A DNA stretch of 35,861 nt from Bdellovibrio sp. 28-41-41 (GCA_002256935.1 NCGL01000029.1:1-35861), one strand, 5' to 3'; numbered from the stretch's first letter, positions 6,855 to 14,999 are shown. Program-made: numbers and translations. The notes: generated from the letters alone by a model not told the origin.

Positions 6855-7107
6855 ATCCCGAATTAACGCTTTAATTGTAATAGGTGGCGGGCCTTTTCCT
6901 GGAAGTTTCGGAATAGTATCAAACAATGAATTTAACGTTGGAACCTCAACTTCGATAATGAAGTTTGAAATACTAGTATTAAATAAAGGTTCGCAGTTTG
7001 CAATTCTAGATGATCCGAATGATCCTCTCGTATCGGTTTCCATTCTAGACTCTGGCGCCGTTGTAGCTTTGTCAAAAACGGGTCAAAACCTTCCATTCGT
7101 GGATTAA
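6844..7107 (+). CDS. Unknown 87-residue beta-rich protein, TTG start
   Basis: A short frame with a strand-rich sequence: NALIVIGGGPFPGSFGIVSN, FEILVLNKGSQFAILDD, and VSVSILDSGAVVALSKTG. I do not recognise it. The only usual start codon in frame is the TTG at 6844, inside the end of the upstream gene; the frame is open back to 6811. Expression would depend on coupling to the upstream gene. An alternative is that it is the C-terminus of a gene whose start was lost, or that one frameshift joins it to the upstream protein. A good terminator follows. Confidence 0.4.
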   Translation: MKDKSRINALIVIGGGPFPGSFGIVSNNEFNVGTSTSIMKFEILVLNKGSQFAILDDPNDPLVSVSILDSGAVVALSKTGQNLPFVD

Positions 7108-7149
7108 AAAGTATTCCCCAAAAATCCCTTCTTTCCAAGGCTTTAAATT

Positions 7150-7190
7150 AAAGAACGGCTTAACCTTTATGGACAAAGCCGTTCTTTTTA
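7150..7190 (+). terminator. Intrinsic terminator after the 6.3-7.1 kb genes
   Basis: AAGAACGGCTT (7151-7161) and AAGCCGTTCTT (7176-7186) form a perfect 11-bp stem (12 bp with 7150/7187) around a 14-base loop, followed by a T-rich run (TTTTTATTTTG). It lies 43 bases after the stop at 7107 and should end rightward transcription. Confidence 0.85.
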
Positions 7191-7200
7191 TTTTGTGGAA

Positions 7201-7217
7201 ATTTTGATGGACCCTAA
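7201..7217 (+). repeat. Direct repeat copy 2 (ATTTTGATGGACCCTAA)
   Basis: Second copy of the 17-base repeat at 4362-4378 (16/17, same orientation). It starts immediately after the rightward terminator. A short palindrome GGACC...GGTCC (7209-7213 and 7224-7228) overlaps it here only. Confidence 0.5.
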
Positions 7218-7247
7218 AAAGGCGGTCCTTAATCTAAAGTGTTTTTT

Positions 7248-7625
7248 TTATTTTAAAACCTTTGCCTCTATAATCTCATCAGCTGTTAGCTTATTTTTTA
7301 TTACCCCTGAACAGTCTGCTGATGGATCATCAAAATGAATATAATTACAGACAACTATGGCCGCAGCTTTTTCTGTGTCGTTACCGGCAATTGAGTTTGG
7401 ATCAACCGCCTGTGCATCAGGATCAGATGAAAATGCACCAATAAAATAATTCTTGGATTGTATAGCAGCTGCTGGATCTACCAAAACAAATACTTGAATA
7501 CCTCCAACGCCTCTATCTGCAACCCACGCTGCACCTGGAATATCACTTTGAGTAGATCCCATTGCACCATCTGTCGTTAGGTAAATAAATGCTTTGGTAT
7601 TTTTCAATAATGCAGACTTAATCAT
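7248..7625 (-). CDS. Unknown 125-residue protein, possibly pilin-like or phage-like
   Basis: The ATG at 7625 is preceded by TTTAGGAAAG, a close Shine-Dalgarno, so I prefer it to the GTG at 7676. The product begins MIKSALLKNTKAFIYLTTDG and continues with Ala/Gly/Asp-rich sequence (SDIPGAAWVADRGVGG, QVFVLVDPAAAIQS, NDTEKAAAIVVCNY). It has two cysteines (CNY and DCSG) that could form a disulphide. There is no clear signal peptide or membrane helix. The composition recalls surface or structural proteins, but this is only an impression. It has no close neighbour on its strand and lies in accessory DNA. Confidence 0.5.
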   Translation of the reverse strand: MIKSALLKNTKAFIYLTTDGAMGSTQSDIPGAAWVADRGVGGIQVFVLVDPAAAIQSKNYFIGAFSSDPDAQAVDPNSIAGNDTEKAAAIVVCNYIHFDDPSADCSGVIKNKLTADEIIEAKVLK

Positions 7626-7816
7626 CTTTCCTAAACCTATTAGATTGAGACATTTTCTAGTTTTTCGGGAAGGCACGCTTTGTTGACCGATTCTTGTTTG
7701 AGGGTAATGATTAGAGGTTAACTAGAGATACTGGCTAGGGTGCCCTTTAAAGCGAAGTGGGCGTGACCTAAAGTCGACCGGGTATGATTTCCTTGGCGAA
7801 GGCTGACCTGAAAAGT

Positions 7817-8005
7817 TCAGCCTTCCTGATCCCTTTGATTTTCAAATAGCGTTTTAAACTTTTTAGCAGCATCAGCCACGGTCGCGCGGCGTACGCTGAC
7901 CCTCTCAGCGACTTGACGCTGCGTAAGCCCGGCAACCCAATACAATCGGGCAATTTTCTCTAAATTCGGTTTTTCTTTTTTCCTATAAGCGAACCGGAGA
8001 TCGAT
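7817..8005 (-). pseudogene. HTH-protein remnant in frame behind the large secreted-protein gene
   Basis: Sixty-two codons open between the TGA that ends the 8.0-10.2 kb gene and a TGA at 7817-7819, in the same frame as that gene. Residues 16-50 are a clear helix-turn-helix of the transposase/terminase-like or Homeodomain-like type: EKIARLYWVAGLTQRQVAER followed by VSVRRATVADAAKKF. No ATG or GTG exists before the motif, and the only TTG is inside it, so it cannot be made as an ordinary gene. It is a 5'-truncated remnant, or would need stop-codon readthrough. The coding signal is good; the status is uncertain. Confidence 0.5.
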
Positions 8006-10249
8006 TCAATCGACCACATTAATTGAAGCCACCGGGCATTTCAATTCTTTGCGCTTTATATTCATTAAGCGACCGAAATCATCTACGCTGAGCGTGCTTG
8101 CGCTGGATTTATTTTTCATCTTGTCGTTTCGTTCTTGGATTTTGGATTTGACGTTGGAATTAAATGTCTTTCCGCCGCGACAAATTTTAATGATTTGCTC
8201 GCTGGTGTCGCCCACATAGGGATCAATCATATCACACATGAATTGTGCGGATCCTAAATAGTCTTTTGAAGCTTTGTAGTATAAGTAGCCTTCTTGTAAT
8301 TGCTGACAGGCGATTTCGTGCTGACGCGATCCACTTGGCAATGCTTTGATTGTCAGGTTAGCCAATTTTGATAGTGAGCCCAAATCCTGCGTCAGGGCTT
8401 TGTCCATTTCCTCTGCAGATTTTTTAGGTTCGTTTCTTACCGCTGTCTTTTTGTCTTTTGCTAATTGGAATGTTCCCTTTTGCAAAAGTTTTAAGGTGTC
8501 CGTGAACTTGCTTAACGATGTTCTATGCATATCCATATTGTTATCTAGCCAAGCATAGACGGGAGACTTTCCCGTCGAAACTCCAAAAATCGTGTTGGCA
8601 CGAAATAAGCTGGCTTTCAATTCCTGTAATCGCTGATCAAGTTCACTGCGGATATACACTGCATCTGGTCTGGACATTTCTTTTAGAACTTTGACAACGC
8701 GACTTAGGGAGCTTTTCTCCGATTTTAGTTTAACGTACTGTGCGTTCCAAACTTTGTATTCATCGTATTGAGACAATTGTTTTTCTACCTCGACAATTTC
8801 TTGATTTACCAGTTTTTCAGAATAAACGATGATTTCATAAATGCGTTTAACAAATATTTTAGTTTCTTCCGCACATAAAGGGACAGACTTATCTGCATCC
8901 ACTGAATCACCCATCGCTTTAGCAGCGAGTACGCCTAAGCGATTTCGGGATTTATTAAATGCCAAATACAATTCATCGTACTCGGCTTGAACTTTTGGAT
9001 CTACCGTACCTGACCCAAGCGTAGTAATTGTCGACGTATCTGAAGAACTTGATGTCGTGTTCAATTTACTGACTTCGACCGCAGTTTCCAGATTTCTAAC
9101 GACGCTGGCCGGAAATGTTTCCGTGTCTTTACTTTTCTTCGCCATCGATGAGCCCACCAAACAAATTCGTTCTTTGTCTTCGCTCGCAGCAACTACTTTG
9201 GCGTTGTAGAAATTTAAATTGTATTTATCATCGGCGATTTTTGATTCTACATCCGCGACATATTTTTCCGTTTGGTACTTGTACTGCATGATCGAAGTCA
9301 GCGTTGATGACGACGAATTATAGCGTGCGCGGAAGGCTTCAATATTTTTAAACAAGTTGCCTTCGATGTCGTTGATGCGGCCATCTTCACCTAATTGCAG
9401 GAAATCAATTTTTTGTTTTACTTTTACGAACTGACACGTGTTTTGCAAAACAGCTTTTCTGACCTCGCTACTGCTAATATCAATTGAATTTGCTTTGATA
9501 TATTGATCAAATCCCTTGATTGCCGACGATGCGTAAACACCGCCCATCAAGGCAAGCTTCGTCGCTATACCCACCGCTGGGTTCACCGCCGCAAAGGCTA
9601 AACCAATCGGGGCTAAGTTACTAAAGATATCACTGACCGCAACTAAACCTTTGCCAATTGAAGTTTGGCTAGACGTGCAGTTCTTGTTCAATAATTTGTT
9701 ATTCGATAGATTATTTGCGATGTTCGTGACGCCGGTTACAGCATCTTGAATGGTGCGCTCGATGTCCTGTGAACTTGTGCTGGCTAACAAATTGGGATCA
9801 GCTTGCAACTGTTTTAATTGCGTGACTACATTTCGAATTTTTTCGCTATCCGACGTGTAATCATTATATTGGTTCGATTGCTGCTGACATTCCGTGCTGA
9901 CCTTCATTGAGCTTGATAGTGTGTCCAAAGCTTTGAAAATCGTGTCATACGGATTGGATTCAAATAGTGGACAATAGAATTCGTTCGGAACTTGCGCCGT
10001 TGTAACCGTTGAGTTACTGCCTGTCGAAGGAAAGTAAGACGAGCCAATACTGCTGCCGATATTTCCGATGCTGGTGATCGGTGAAGTGCTGGGAATTCCT
10101 GGTAGTTCTGGACTAGTTGAAGTTGAGGTAGTAGTAGAATTAGTCACTGAGATTGGAAATAAACTATCGTCAGTCGTAGTCGTTGTCTTTCCATACGATG
10201 CCTCAACTAATACAATTGAAACAAAAATGACAAAAAACTTAAGTCCCAT
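8006..10249 (-). CDS. Large secreted coiled-coil protein of unknown function
   Basis: A 747-residue exported protein. I start it at the ATG at 10249, which has a strong GGGGGAG seven bases upstream and opens a classic signal peptide (MGLKFFVIFVSIVLVEASYG). The frame runs further upstream to 10309 without such signals. After cleavage there is a Ser/Thr/Pro/Gly-rich linker (about residues 20-90) that looks disordered. Long helical and coiled-coil regions follow, with one hydrophobic stretch LAPIGLAFAAVNPAVGIATK (Ala/Gly-rich), and about ten scattered cysteines that could form disulphides. No domain is recognised. Secreted, helical, cysteine-containing proteins of this type are common in Bdellovibrio-like genomes, but a role in predation or surface structure is only a guess. 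It stands alone on its strand. Confidence 0.75.
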   Translation of the reverse strand: MGLKFFVIFVSIVLVEASYGKTTTTTDDSLFPISVTNSTTTSTSTSPELPGIPSTSPITSIGNIGSSIGSSYFPSTGSNSTVTTAQVPNEFYCPLFESNPYDTIFKALDTLSSSMKVSTECQQQSNQYNDYTSDSEKIRNVVTQLKQLQADPNLLASTSSQDIERTIQDAVTGVTNIANNLSNNKLLNKNCTSSQTSIGKGLVAVSDIFSNLAPIGLAFAAVNPAVGIATKLALMGGVYASSAIKGFDQYIKANSIDISSSEVRKAVLQNTCQFVKVKQKIDFLQLGEDGRINDIEGNLFKNIEAFRARYNSSSSTLTSIMQYKYQTEKYVADVESKIADDKYNLNFYNAKVVAASEDKERICLVGSSMAKKSKDTETFPASVVRNLETAVEVSKLNTTSSSSDTSTITTLGSGTVDPKVQAEYDELYLAFNKSRNRLGVLAAKAMGDSVDADKSVPLCAEETKIFVKRIYEIIVYSEKLVNQEIVEVEKQLSQYDEYKVWNAQYVKLKSEKSSLSRVVKVLKEMSRPDAVYIRSELDQRLQELKASLFRANTIFGVSTGKSPVYAWLDNNMDMHRTSLSKFTDTLKLLQKGTFQLAKDKKTAVRNEPKKSAEEMDKALTQDLGSLSKLANLTIKALPSGSRQHEIACQQLQEGYLYYKASKDYLGSAQFMCDMIDPYVGDTSEQIIKICRGGKTFNSNVKSKIQERNDKMKNKSSASTLSVDDFGRLMNIKRKELKCPVASINVVD

Positions 10250-10343
10250 AAACACTCCCCCCAGAAAGGCCACCCCTGACCTATTGTTGCACCGGCCGGA
10301 AGCTCTCACCTAAATGTTGAAAGACTATGGAAAAATTAGGATT

Positions 10344-10508
10344 TTACAGATTTTGAAAAAAATCCAAATCATTACTATTTCTTCTAGAAGATAATAGTAA
10401 TGAGAGTTGACGTATATCTAAAAACACAACGTTCAAACTTGTATTTAGATATTCAAGGATACCAAGCGCGAATGCAGACGCAGCAGTAATAACAGTTTGA
10501 CGATTCAT
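10344..10508 (-). CDS. Possible 54-residue protein downstream of the CBS gene
   Basis: ATG at 10508 with a GGAAAGGG stretch upstream (complement of 10513-10520). The product starts MNRQTVITAASAFALGILEY, a mildly hydrophobic helix, and ends in a polar tail (SSRRNSNDLDFFQNL). It lies 43 bases after the CBS-domain gene and may share its transcript. No family is recognised; it could be a chance frame. Confidence 0.35.
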   Translation of the reverse strand: MNRQTVITAASAFALGILEYLNTSLNVVFLDIRQLSLLLSSRRNSNDLDFFQNL

Positions 10509-10551
10509 AAAACCCTTTCCGAGTGAATTTATATGAAAAATCAAATTTGTT

Positions 10552-11010
10552 CTATGCGATTCCTTGCTGATGTCCGAAAAGATATTCAGAAATATTAATG
10601 GTTCTATATTCCCCGTCATCGTCATCATCCAATATTTTTGACAGCACTTTCATGGCGTCTGTCGTAGTAAAAATTCCTAAAACCTGACGTTCATAGTTAA
10701 CTATTATAGTACTACCAATTTTCGTTTCGGCCATTTCCTTAACGACGATTTGGAGACTAGTTTCGGGAAATACAGAGTAAGGATTTAACGTCATGATATC
10801 GGACACTGGACTAGACCCTGAGAGTTTTGAGCCAAACAATCTAGAAAAATCGCGTTCGGATAGAATCCCTATAAGTTTATCTGAGGAATCGGTTACAGGT
10901 AAATGTCGCATACCCCATGTCTGCATTACTTCCCGGGCCTCATTAATTGAAACATGGTCTCCGATTCTTACTGGTGCTTTGGTCATTTCTCTACGAATTG
11001 TTCTTGTCAT
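10552..11010 (-). CDS. Tandem CBS-domain protein
   Basis: A 152-residue protein built only of two CBS domains (about residues 8-62 and 70-125), a Bateman module that binds adenine nucleotides. Seen: VRIGDHVSINEAREVMQTWG, RHLPVTDSSDKLIGILSERD, then a second MTLNPYSVFPETSLQIV, IGSTIIVNYERQVLGIFTTT and DAMKVLSKIL. The tail is acidic (DDDDDGEY). The start has an ideal GGAGGAAACT ribosome-binding site. Stand-alone CBS pairs of this kind are often found with ribosome-hibernation and stress genes, and an HPF-like gene lies 0.7 kb away. It probably senses cellular energy state (AMP/ATP); the partner protein is unknown. Confidence 0.9.
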   Translation of the reverse strand: MTRTIRREMTKAPVRIGDHVSINEAREVMQTWGMRHLPVTDSSDKLIGILSERDFSRLFGSKLSGSSPVSDIMTLNPYSVFPETSLQIVVKEMAETKIGSTIIVNYERQVLGIFTTTDAMKVLSKILDDDDDGEYRTINISEYLFGHQQGIA

Positions 11011-11109
11011 AGTTTCCTCCCACTATACCATCTGGAGTTTGCAAACGAATCGCCGACCTAAGCTTTAACTAATAAGTTTTAAAGACAAAATTGTGACAAA
11101 ACTTCCCAG

Positions 11110-11268
11110 TTAGAATAATTTTAATGCCAATTCGACCGATATATTTGTCTCGCGCATGTGGGCTAAGAATGGAACGTGCCTACTGATATAAATAAATAAC
11201 AGTATTAGGGGTTCAAATAAAATCGCAAGAACTAAATCGGAAACAAAATAAAGAAGGGCCATGATCAT
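11110..11268 (-). CDS. 52-residue membrane protein
   Basis: A small gene starting ATGATCATG. Translation gives MIMALLYFVSDLVLAILFEP, LILLFIYISRHVPFLAHMRE and a short amphipathic tail, TNISVELALKLF. One long or two short hydrophobic segments are followed by positive residues. The pattern (aromatic-hydrophobic start, Asp, FEP, then RHVPFLAHMR) looks selected rather than random. A GAGG lies 11-14 bases before the first ATG. The family is unknown. It shares the neighbourhood of the CBS and HPF-like genes and is divergent from the next small membrane protein. The frame upstream is open for 8 codons to a TAG. Confidence 0.5.
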   Translation of the reverse strand: MIMALLYFVSDLVLAILFEPLILLFIYISRHVPFLAHMRETNISVELALKLF

Positions 11269-11382
11269 CCAACCAACGCCTCGATTTTGCGCTAGGCAAC
11301 TACTCTCGTTAGTGCTTGTTGGAGCGAAATTCTGTTGTAAGTTGCGGCGAAGACCTCTAAGACTATAAAAGGGGAGGGGCGG

Positions 11383-11589
11383 GTGGATCTAGCAGTATCG
11401 GGCGTATTAAGTGGTATTTTGATGATCGTCGGTGGTCTTTCCGTCTATTTTCAAGGGACAGGAAAACTGCCCGTTAGCAGAAATTCTGAACGCCAATCTA
11501 CTTGGTTAGTAAGCATCGGACCGATTTTTAAAATTGGTGGGCCAATTATGATAGTTGGCGGACTTCTGAAGTTATTTTTGTCATTTTAA
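11383..11589 (+). CDS. 68-residue two-helix membrane protein, GTG start
   Basis: Starts at GTG (11383) with a strong GGGGAGGGG just upstream. The product has two hydrophobic glycine-rich helices, SGVLSGILMIVGGLSVYFQG and GPIMIVGGLLKLFLSF, joined by a polar loop (PVSRNSERQSTW). The internal similarity MIVGGL-MIVGGL suggests an ancient helix duplication. It is probably an inner-membrane small protein. Its position between the CBS and HPF-like genes suggests a stress-linked role, which is not proven. Confidence 0.6.
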   Translation: MDLAVSGVLSGILMIVGGLSVYFQGTGKLPVSRNSERQSTWLVSIGPIFKIGGPIMIVGGLLKLFLSF

Positions 11590-11708
11590 CATTTCAAACA
11601 ATAGACAGACTTTTACTTTTTAAAAAATCACTCTTCATGCATAAGTGTCTACCAACCCAGTAAACTACTTCCTATGCCAACGGACTTAACTTGTAAAATG
11701 TTCCTGCT

Positions 11709-12029
11709 TTAAGCTAGGACTGCGGCTGACGTGTCTGCAAAACGAGTGGTTTTCCATTCGATAATTTGATTTCGAATCGATGCAGAAAGTGTATCAACGG
11801 CATCTTGCGGGGTCATATCTATAGTTGAGGCCTTAAATTCACCACCTAAAGAGCTGATGTGAATACGCCCGGAAATACCGCTTGCCACTTTTTCTAAGTT
11901 AATTTCTAGAAATGCGCCGTAGGGAGCTTCATCTAGTAACTTTTTGAAAACGATAATTGTATTTTCTCTGGCCTCAGCAGTAACCTCAAACCCAGTGCAT
12001 ACGATTTTTATATTTTCCAAACTTCCCAT
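11709..12029 (-). CDS. HPF/RaiA-like ribosome-associated protein (divergent)
   Basis: A 106-residue protein that resembles the ribosome hibernation factors HPF/RaiA, which bind the 30S decoding centre in stationary phase. Seen: two basic-to-acidic strands (NIKIVCTGFEVTAEARENT), a helix with LDEAPYGAFLEINLEKV, strand ISGRIHISSLGGEFKASTI, and the characteristic DMTPQDAVDTLSASIRNQI-helix. The match is by overall layout, not by strict motifs, so it may be a paralogue with another job. The start has a GGAGG ribosome-binding site. The CBS gene nearby supports a low-energy or stress cluster of the kind common in proteobacteria. Confidence 0.6.
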   Translation of the reverse strand: MGSLENIKIVCTGFEVTAEARENTIIVFKKLLDEAPYGAFLEINLEKVASGISGRIHISSLGGEFKASTIDMTPQDAVDTLSASIRNQIIEWKTTRFADTSAAVLA

Positions 12030-12157
12030 AAGAACCTCCTATCTGATTTTCAACATTTATTCTTTAGGCGCCTTTGTCAAGTCGAGCAAATGCTCTTAAT
12101 TCAGTCGTTGACGTTGAAAATTAGAAAATCGTTATACAAAACAAAAATAAATTTAAG

Positions 12158-13021
12158 TTATGCGTGAGTGAAACAGGTCTCAAATGCCTTGTGTTCGAGT
12201 ACGGATTCTTTTTCTTCAAAAATATTTTTGAATTGTAAAAATAGACTCTCGCTGAAAATATTTTTTGTATGTTCAGTGAATAAAATTTGTCCACGAAATT
12301 CAAAGTACTTTTTCAGCCCCTTTTGTAGTTTTTCCTCTGAATAGAATAGTTTGTCTGACTCCACTGAGATAAGTCCTTGTGAGCTGAAATAGTTTAGGAG
12401 GACGTGTGATTCCGCCTTGGTCACGAACGTCGCGCAGCTTGTGTAGTGATTTTTTCCCAAAGAAATAAGAAGTAGTTCGAATATAAAAACTAGAAATAAT
12501 TTTTCTCCGTGCTGGTGGTTTTGAATCATGGACATCAGTTCAAATTGGTTTTTGTGCCTTTGAAGCGCGCTGTTTACATAATTTGAGGAGTTTTTGGTAG
12601 CCAAAGTAATAGCTGTACTTAAGAGCTGAAACTGGCAGATATAGATGTCTAGCGAGTATAGAAGGTGTTGAAACACAAAATGTTCCGTCGACGGCCCCAC
12701 GATCTGACGGAAAAAATTAAAAAATAGCTCACTCCATTTAAACGATTCAAAATTTAAGAAAAGGCGCTGAGGACCGCTTAAGGTTTCTTTGATCGATATT
12801 TTCCTGTTTTGAGAGACTAACGTGTAAAGCTTCGGAAGACTGAATTTAAACTGAGTTTTTAAAAATTCAAGATGAGTCAGAGTTTCATTTTCAGCCTCAA
12901 GGTCTCTAAAGCCAATCAAACTATAGTCTTTTACTTTAATGCGTGAGAGTCTATTGGCCGCCAGGGCGGAAGGTATAGGTTTCGCCTGAAACCACGGTCG
13001 TGTGTAAAGTGCTGCGTTCAT
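12158..13021 (-). CDS. Unknown 287-residue protein
   Basis: Good coding frame with AGGGGA upstream of the ATG. The sequence is mostly helical, rich in Phe, Leu, Lys and aromatic residues (FKWSELFFNFFRQIVGP, EHFVFQHLLYSLDIYICQF, EKLFLVFIFELLLISLG), and carries no signal peptide. The pattern, with SYF and FSSQGLISVESDKLF near the C-terminus, could suit a helical sensor or regulator, but no domain is recognised. It is divergent from the DUF885 gene and has no co-directional partner nearby except the HPF-like gene 128 bases downstream. Confidence 0.65.
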   Translation of the reverse strand: MNAALYTRPWFQAKPIPSALAANRLSRIKVKDYSLIGFRDLEAENETLTHLEFLKTQFKFSLPKLYTLVSQNRKISIKETLSGPQRLFLNFESFKWSELFFNFFRQIVGPSTEHFVFQHLLYSLDIYICQFQLLSTAITLATKNSSNYVNSALQRHKNQFELMSMIQNHQHGEKLFLVFIFELLLISLGKNHYTSCATFVTKAESHVLLNYFSSQGLISVESDKLFYSEEKLQKGLKKYFEFRGQILFTEHTKNIFSESLFLQFKNIFEEKESVLEHKAFETCFTHA

Positions 13022-13223
13022 TTTTGGTCCCCTTTTTTGGGTTTCCGTAAAAGCAAAGGGACGGCCAACGCTGTTTGGCCTCAGATCTAATATAAAAGGG
13101 TAGGGGGAAGCGTGATCTTAAGATTAAGAAAAAAATCTCAGTTTCAGGAACGTTACCAGATGACCTCGTAAAGTATTTTTAATATATTTCCGCCCATCAA
13201 CATCCATCCCTAGGGGAAGTCCT

Positions 13224-14999
13224 ATGTTAAAAATTCTTTTTAGTTTTTTAGTTTCAGTATTTATTTCTTTTCAAGTTCATGCTCAAGTCGATGCTCTTAA
13301 CAAGCTAGTGACCAGCTACACAGAACAAGTAAAACATCTAGACGCCTTTGCGGCACCTTATTTCAATGTTGAAGAAGACCTTGGAAAATTTGGTGACTAT
13401 TTATCTCCAGAACTTAAAGCCAAACAAAAATCTTTAATTGTTCAAACAATCAAAGATTTGAAAAAAATCGATAAGGCCAAGTTAGATGAATCGTACCAAA
13501 TTACTTACGATTTATTCAAAGAAGATCTTGATACGGCATTAGGTGGATTTGATTTTCCATATGAATCTATGTCAATGGATAATAAATGGACTCGCCTAAC
13601 GGACTACCTTGAATCATCAAGCCCAAGTCTATCGAACTTTCCGTTTTCAACTGTAAAAAATTACGAAGCCTACGTATCTCGCGCGGAAGGGTTTCCGGCT
13701 TACGTTGATCGTCAAATCAAAGTGTTGCAGGAGGGGTTACAAAAGAAAGTACTTCTTAGCTGCCCAATCGCTGAAAAAGTTCCTGGTACGTATAAAGAGG
13801 GTTTAACTAAAGATGTAGAAAAGAATCCGTTCTATCGTCCAATTTTAATTATGCCGAAAGAATTCTCTAAATCAGATAAAGAGAAAATTCAGGTTGATTT
13901 CAAAAAAATGATCACGACAAATATTATCCCAAGCTTTGAAAAGTTTGACGTTTTTTTTCAAAAGGAATATTTACCCAAATGTCGTAAAGATTTTGGTTAC
14001 GGCACTTTGCCAACCGGGAAAAAATGGTATCGATATTTAGTTAAACTAAATACAAATACAAACAAGACGCCAGAAGAGATTCACAAAATTGGTTTAGGTG
14101 AAGTCGCTCGTATCAAAGGTGAAATGATCAAAATCAAAGAGAAAATGGGATTTAAAGGCGACTTTAAAGCGTTCCTAAAGTTTGTTGTGGAGGATCCTAA
14201 TTCGTATTTCAAATCTCCCAAAGAAGCGATTGATGGCTACAATTCAGTTAGAAAAAAAATCGATGCACAGATTCCTAAGTATTTTAACCTAACGCCTAAA
14301 GCGGACTACAAAGTAGTTGAAGCTGAAAACGGAGACGCTCCAGCGGCCAGTTACAATCAACCAACAGAGCTAAAAAGTTACGGTCGTTTTGTTGTGAACA
14401 CAATCAATCTAAAAGGTAATAGCATTTTGGAGATGACTAGCTTGTCATTGCACGAAGCTGTCCCAGGTCACCATTTTCAGTTGGCTCTCGCGTTTGAATT
14501 AAAAGACAAAATTACAGAATACCAACGCAAAATCTTTAACTCGAACGCATTCGTTGAAGGCTGGGCTTTGTACACGGAATATCTAGGTCGCGAAATGGGT
14601 TTGTTCACAGACGACAAACAGTATTTAGGACATTTATCGAGCGAGATGTTAAGAGCGGTTCGTTTAGTGATTGATACTGGAATCCATTCTAAGGGATGGA
14701 GTCGTCAGCAATCGATTGATTATATGGCCTCTAATTTAGCGTCTGATATCAAGGATGTAGAGTCAGAAGTTGAGCGTTATTCGGTATGGCCGGGACAAGC
14801 TTTGGGATATAAAATTGGTCAACTAAAAATCATCGAATTGCGTAAAAAAGCCGAAAAAGAGCTGAAAAATCAATTCGATATAAAAAAGTTTCATGATGTG
14901 GTTCTTGGCCAAGGGACCCTGTCGCTTTTTGTCCTCGAAAAACGTGTAAATAAGTGGATTCAAGAGCAGAAAAAAGGGAAAACTATGTCCAAAATTTAA
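13224..14999 (+). CDS. Secreted DUF885-family zinc metallopeptidase
   Basis: A 591-residue exported protein with signal peptide MLKILFSFLVSVFISFQVHA, cleaved near residue 20. It belongs to the DUF885 family (PF05960), whose members are thought to be zinc peptidases. The metal-binding motif is HEAVPGHH (H410, E411, H417), and the family's second signature EGWALYTE (E445) follows it, giving the likely third ligand. The gene has an AGGGGA ribosome-binding site. It should act in the periplasm or outside, possibly on peptides or prey proteins. It is 92 bases upstream of pckG; no terminator is visible between them, but the two functions are unrelated. Confidence 0.9.
   Translation: MLKILFSFLVSVFISFQVHAQVDALNKLVTSYTEQVKHLDAFAAPYFNVEEDLGKFGDYLSPELKAKQKSLIVQTIKDLKKIDKAKLDESYQITYDLFKEDLDTALGGFDFPYESMSMDNKWTRLTDYLESSSPSLSNFPFSTVKNYEAYVSRAEGFPAYVDRQIKVLQEGLQKKVLLSCPIAEKVPGTYKEGLTKDVEKNPFYRPILIMPKEFSKSDKEKIQVDFKKMITTNIIPSFEKFDVFFQKEYLPKCRKDFGYGTLPTGKKWYRYLVKLNTNTNKTPEEIHKIGLGEVARIKGEMIKIKEKMGFKGDFKAFLKFVVEDPNSYFKSPKEAIDGYNSVRKKIDAQIPKYFNLTPKADYKVVEAENGDAPAASYNQPTELKSYGRFVVNTINLKGNSILEMTSLSLHEAVPGHHFQLALAFELKDKITEYQRKIFNSNAFVEGWALYTEYLGREMGLFTDDKQYLGHLSSEMLRAVRLVIDTGIHSKGWSRQQSIDYMASNLASDIKDVESEVERYSVWPGQALGYKIGQLKIIELRKKAEKELKNQFDIKKFHDVVLGQGTLSLFVLEKRVNKWIQEQKKGKTMSKI

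Noticed and set aside
7801..7822. Hairpin GGCTGA...TCAGCC as a terminator
   Set aside because: The stem is short with a mismatch and no T-run follows on either strand.
7768..7953. 61-residue minus-strand frame over the HTH remnant
   Set aside because: The overlapping frame (7817-8005) has a far better helix-turn-helix sequence; this one is basic low-complexity shadow.
13063..13080. GGCCAA-CGCTGT-TTGGCC palindrome in the divergent region before the DUF885 gene
   Set aside because: Only 6-bp arms; it may be an operator but is too short to support without copies elsewhere.
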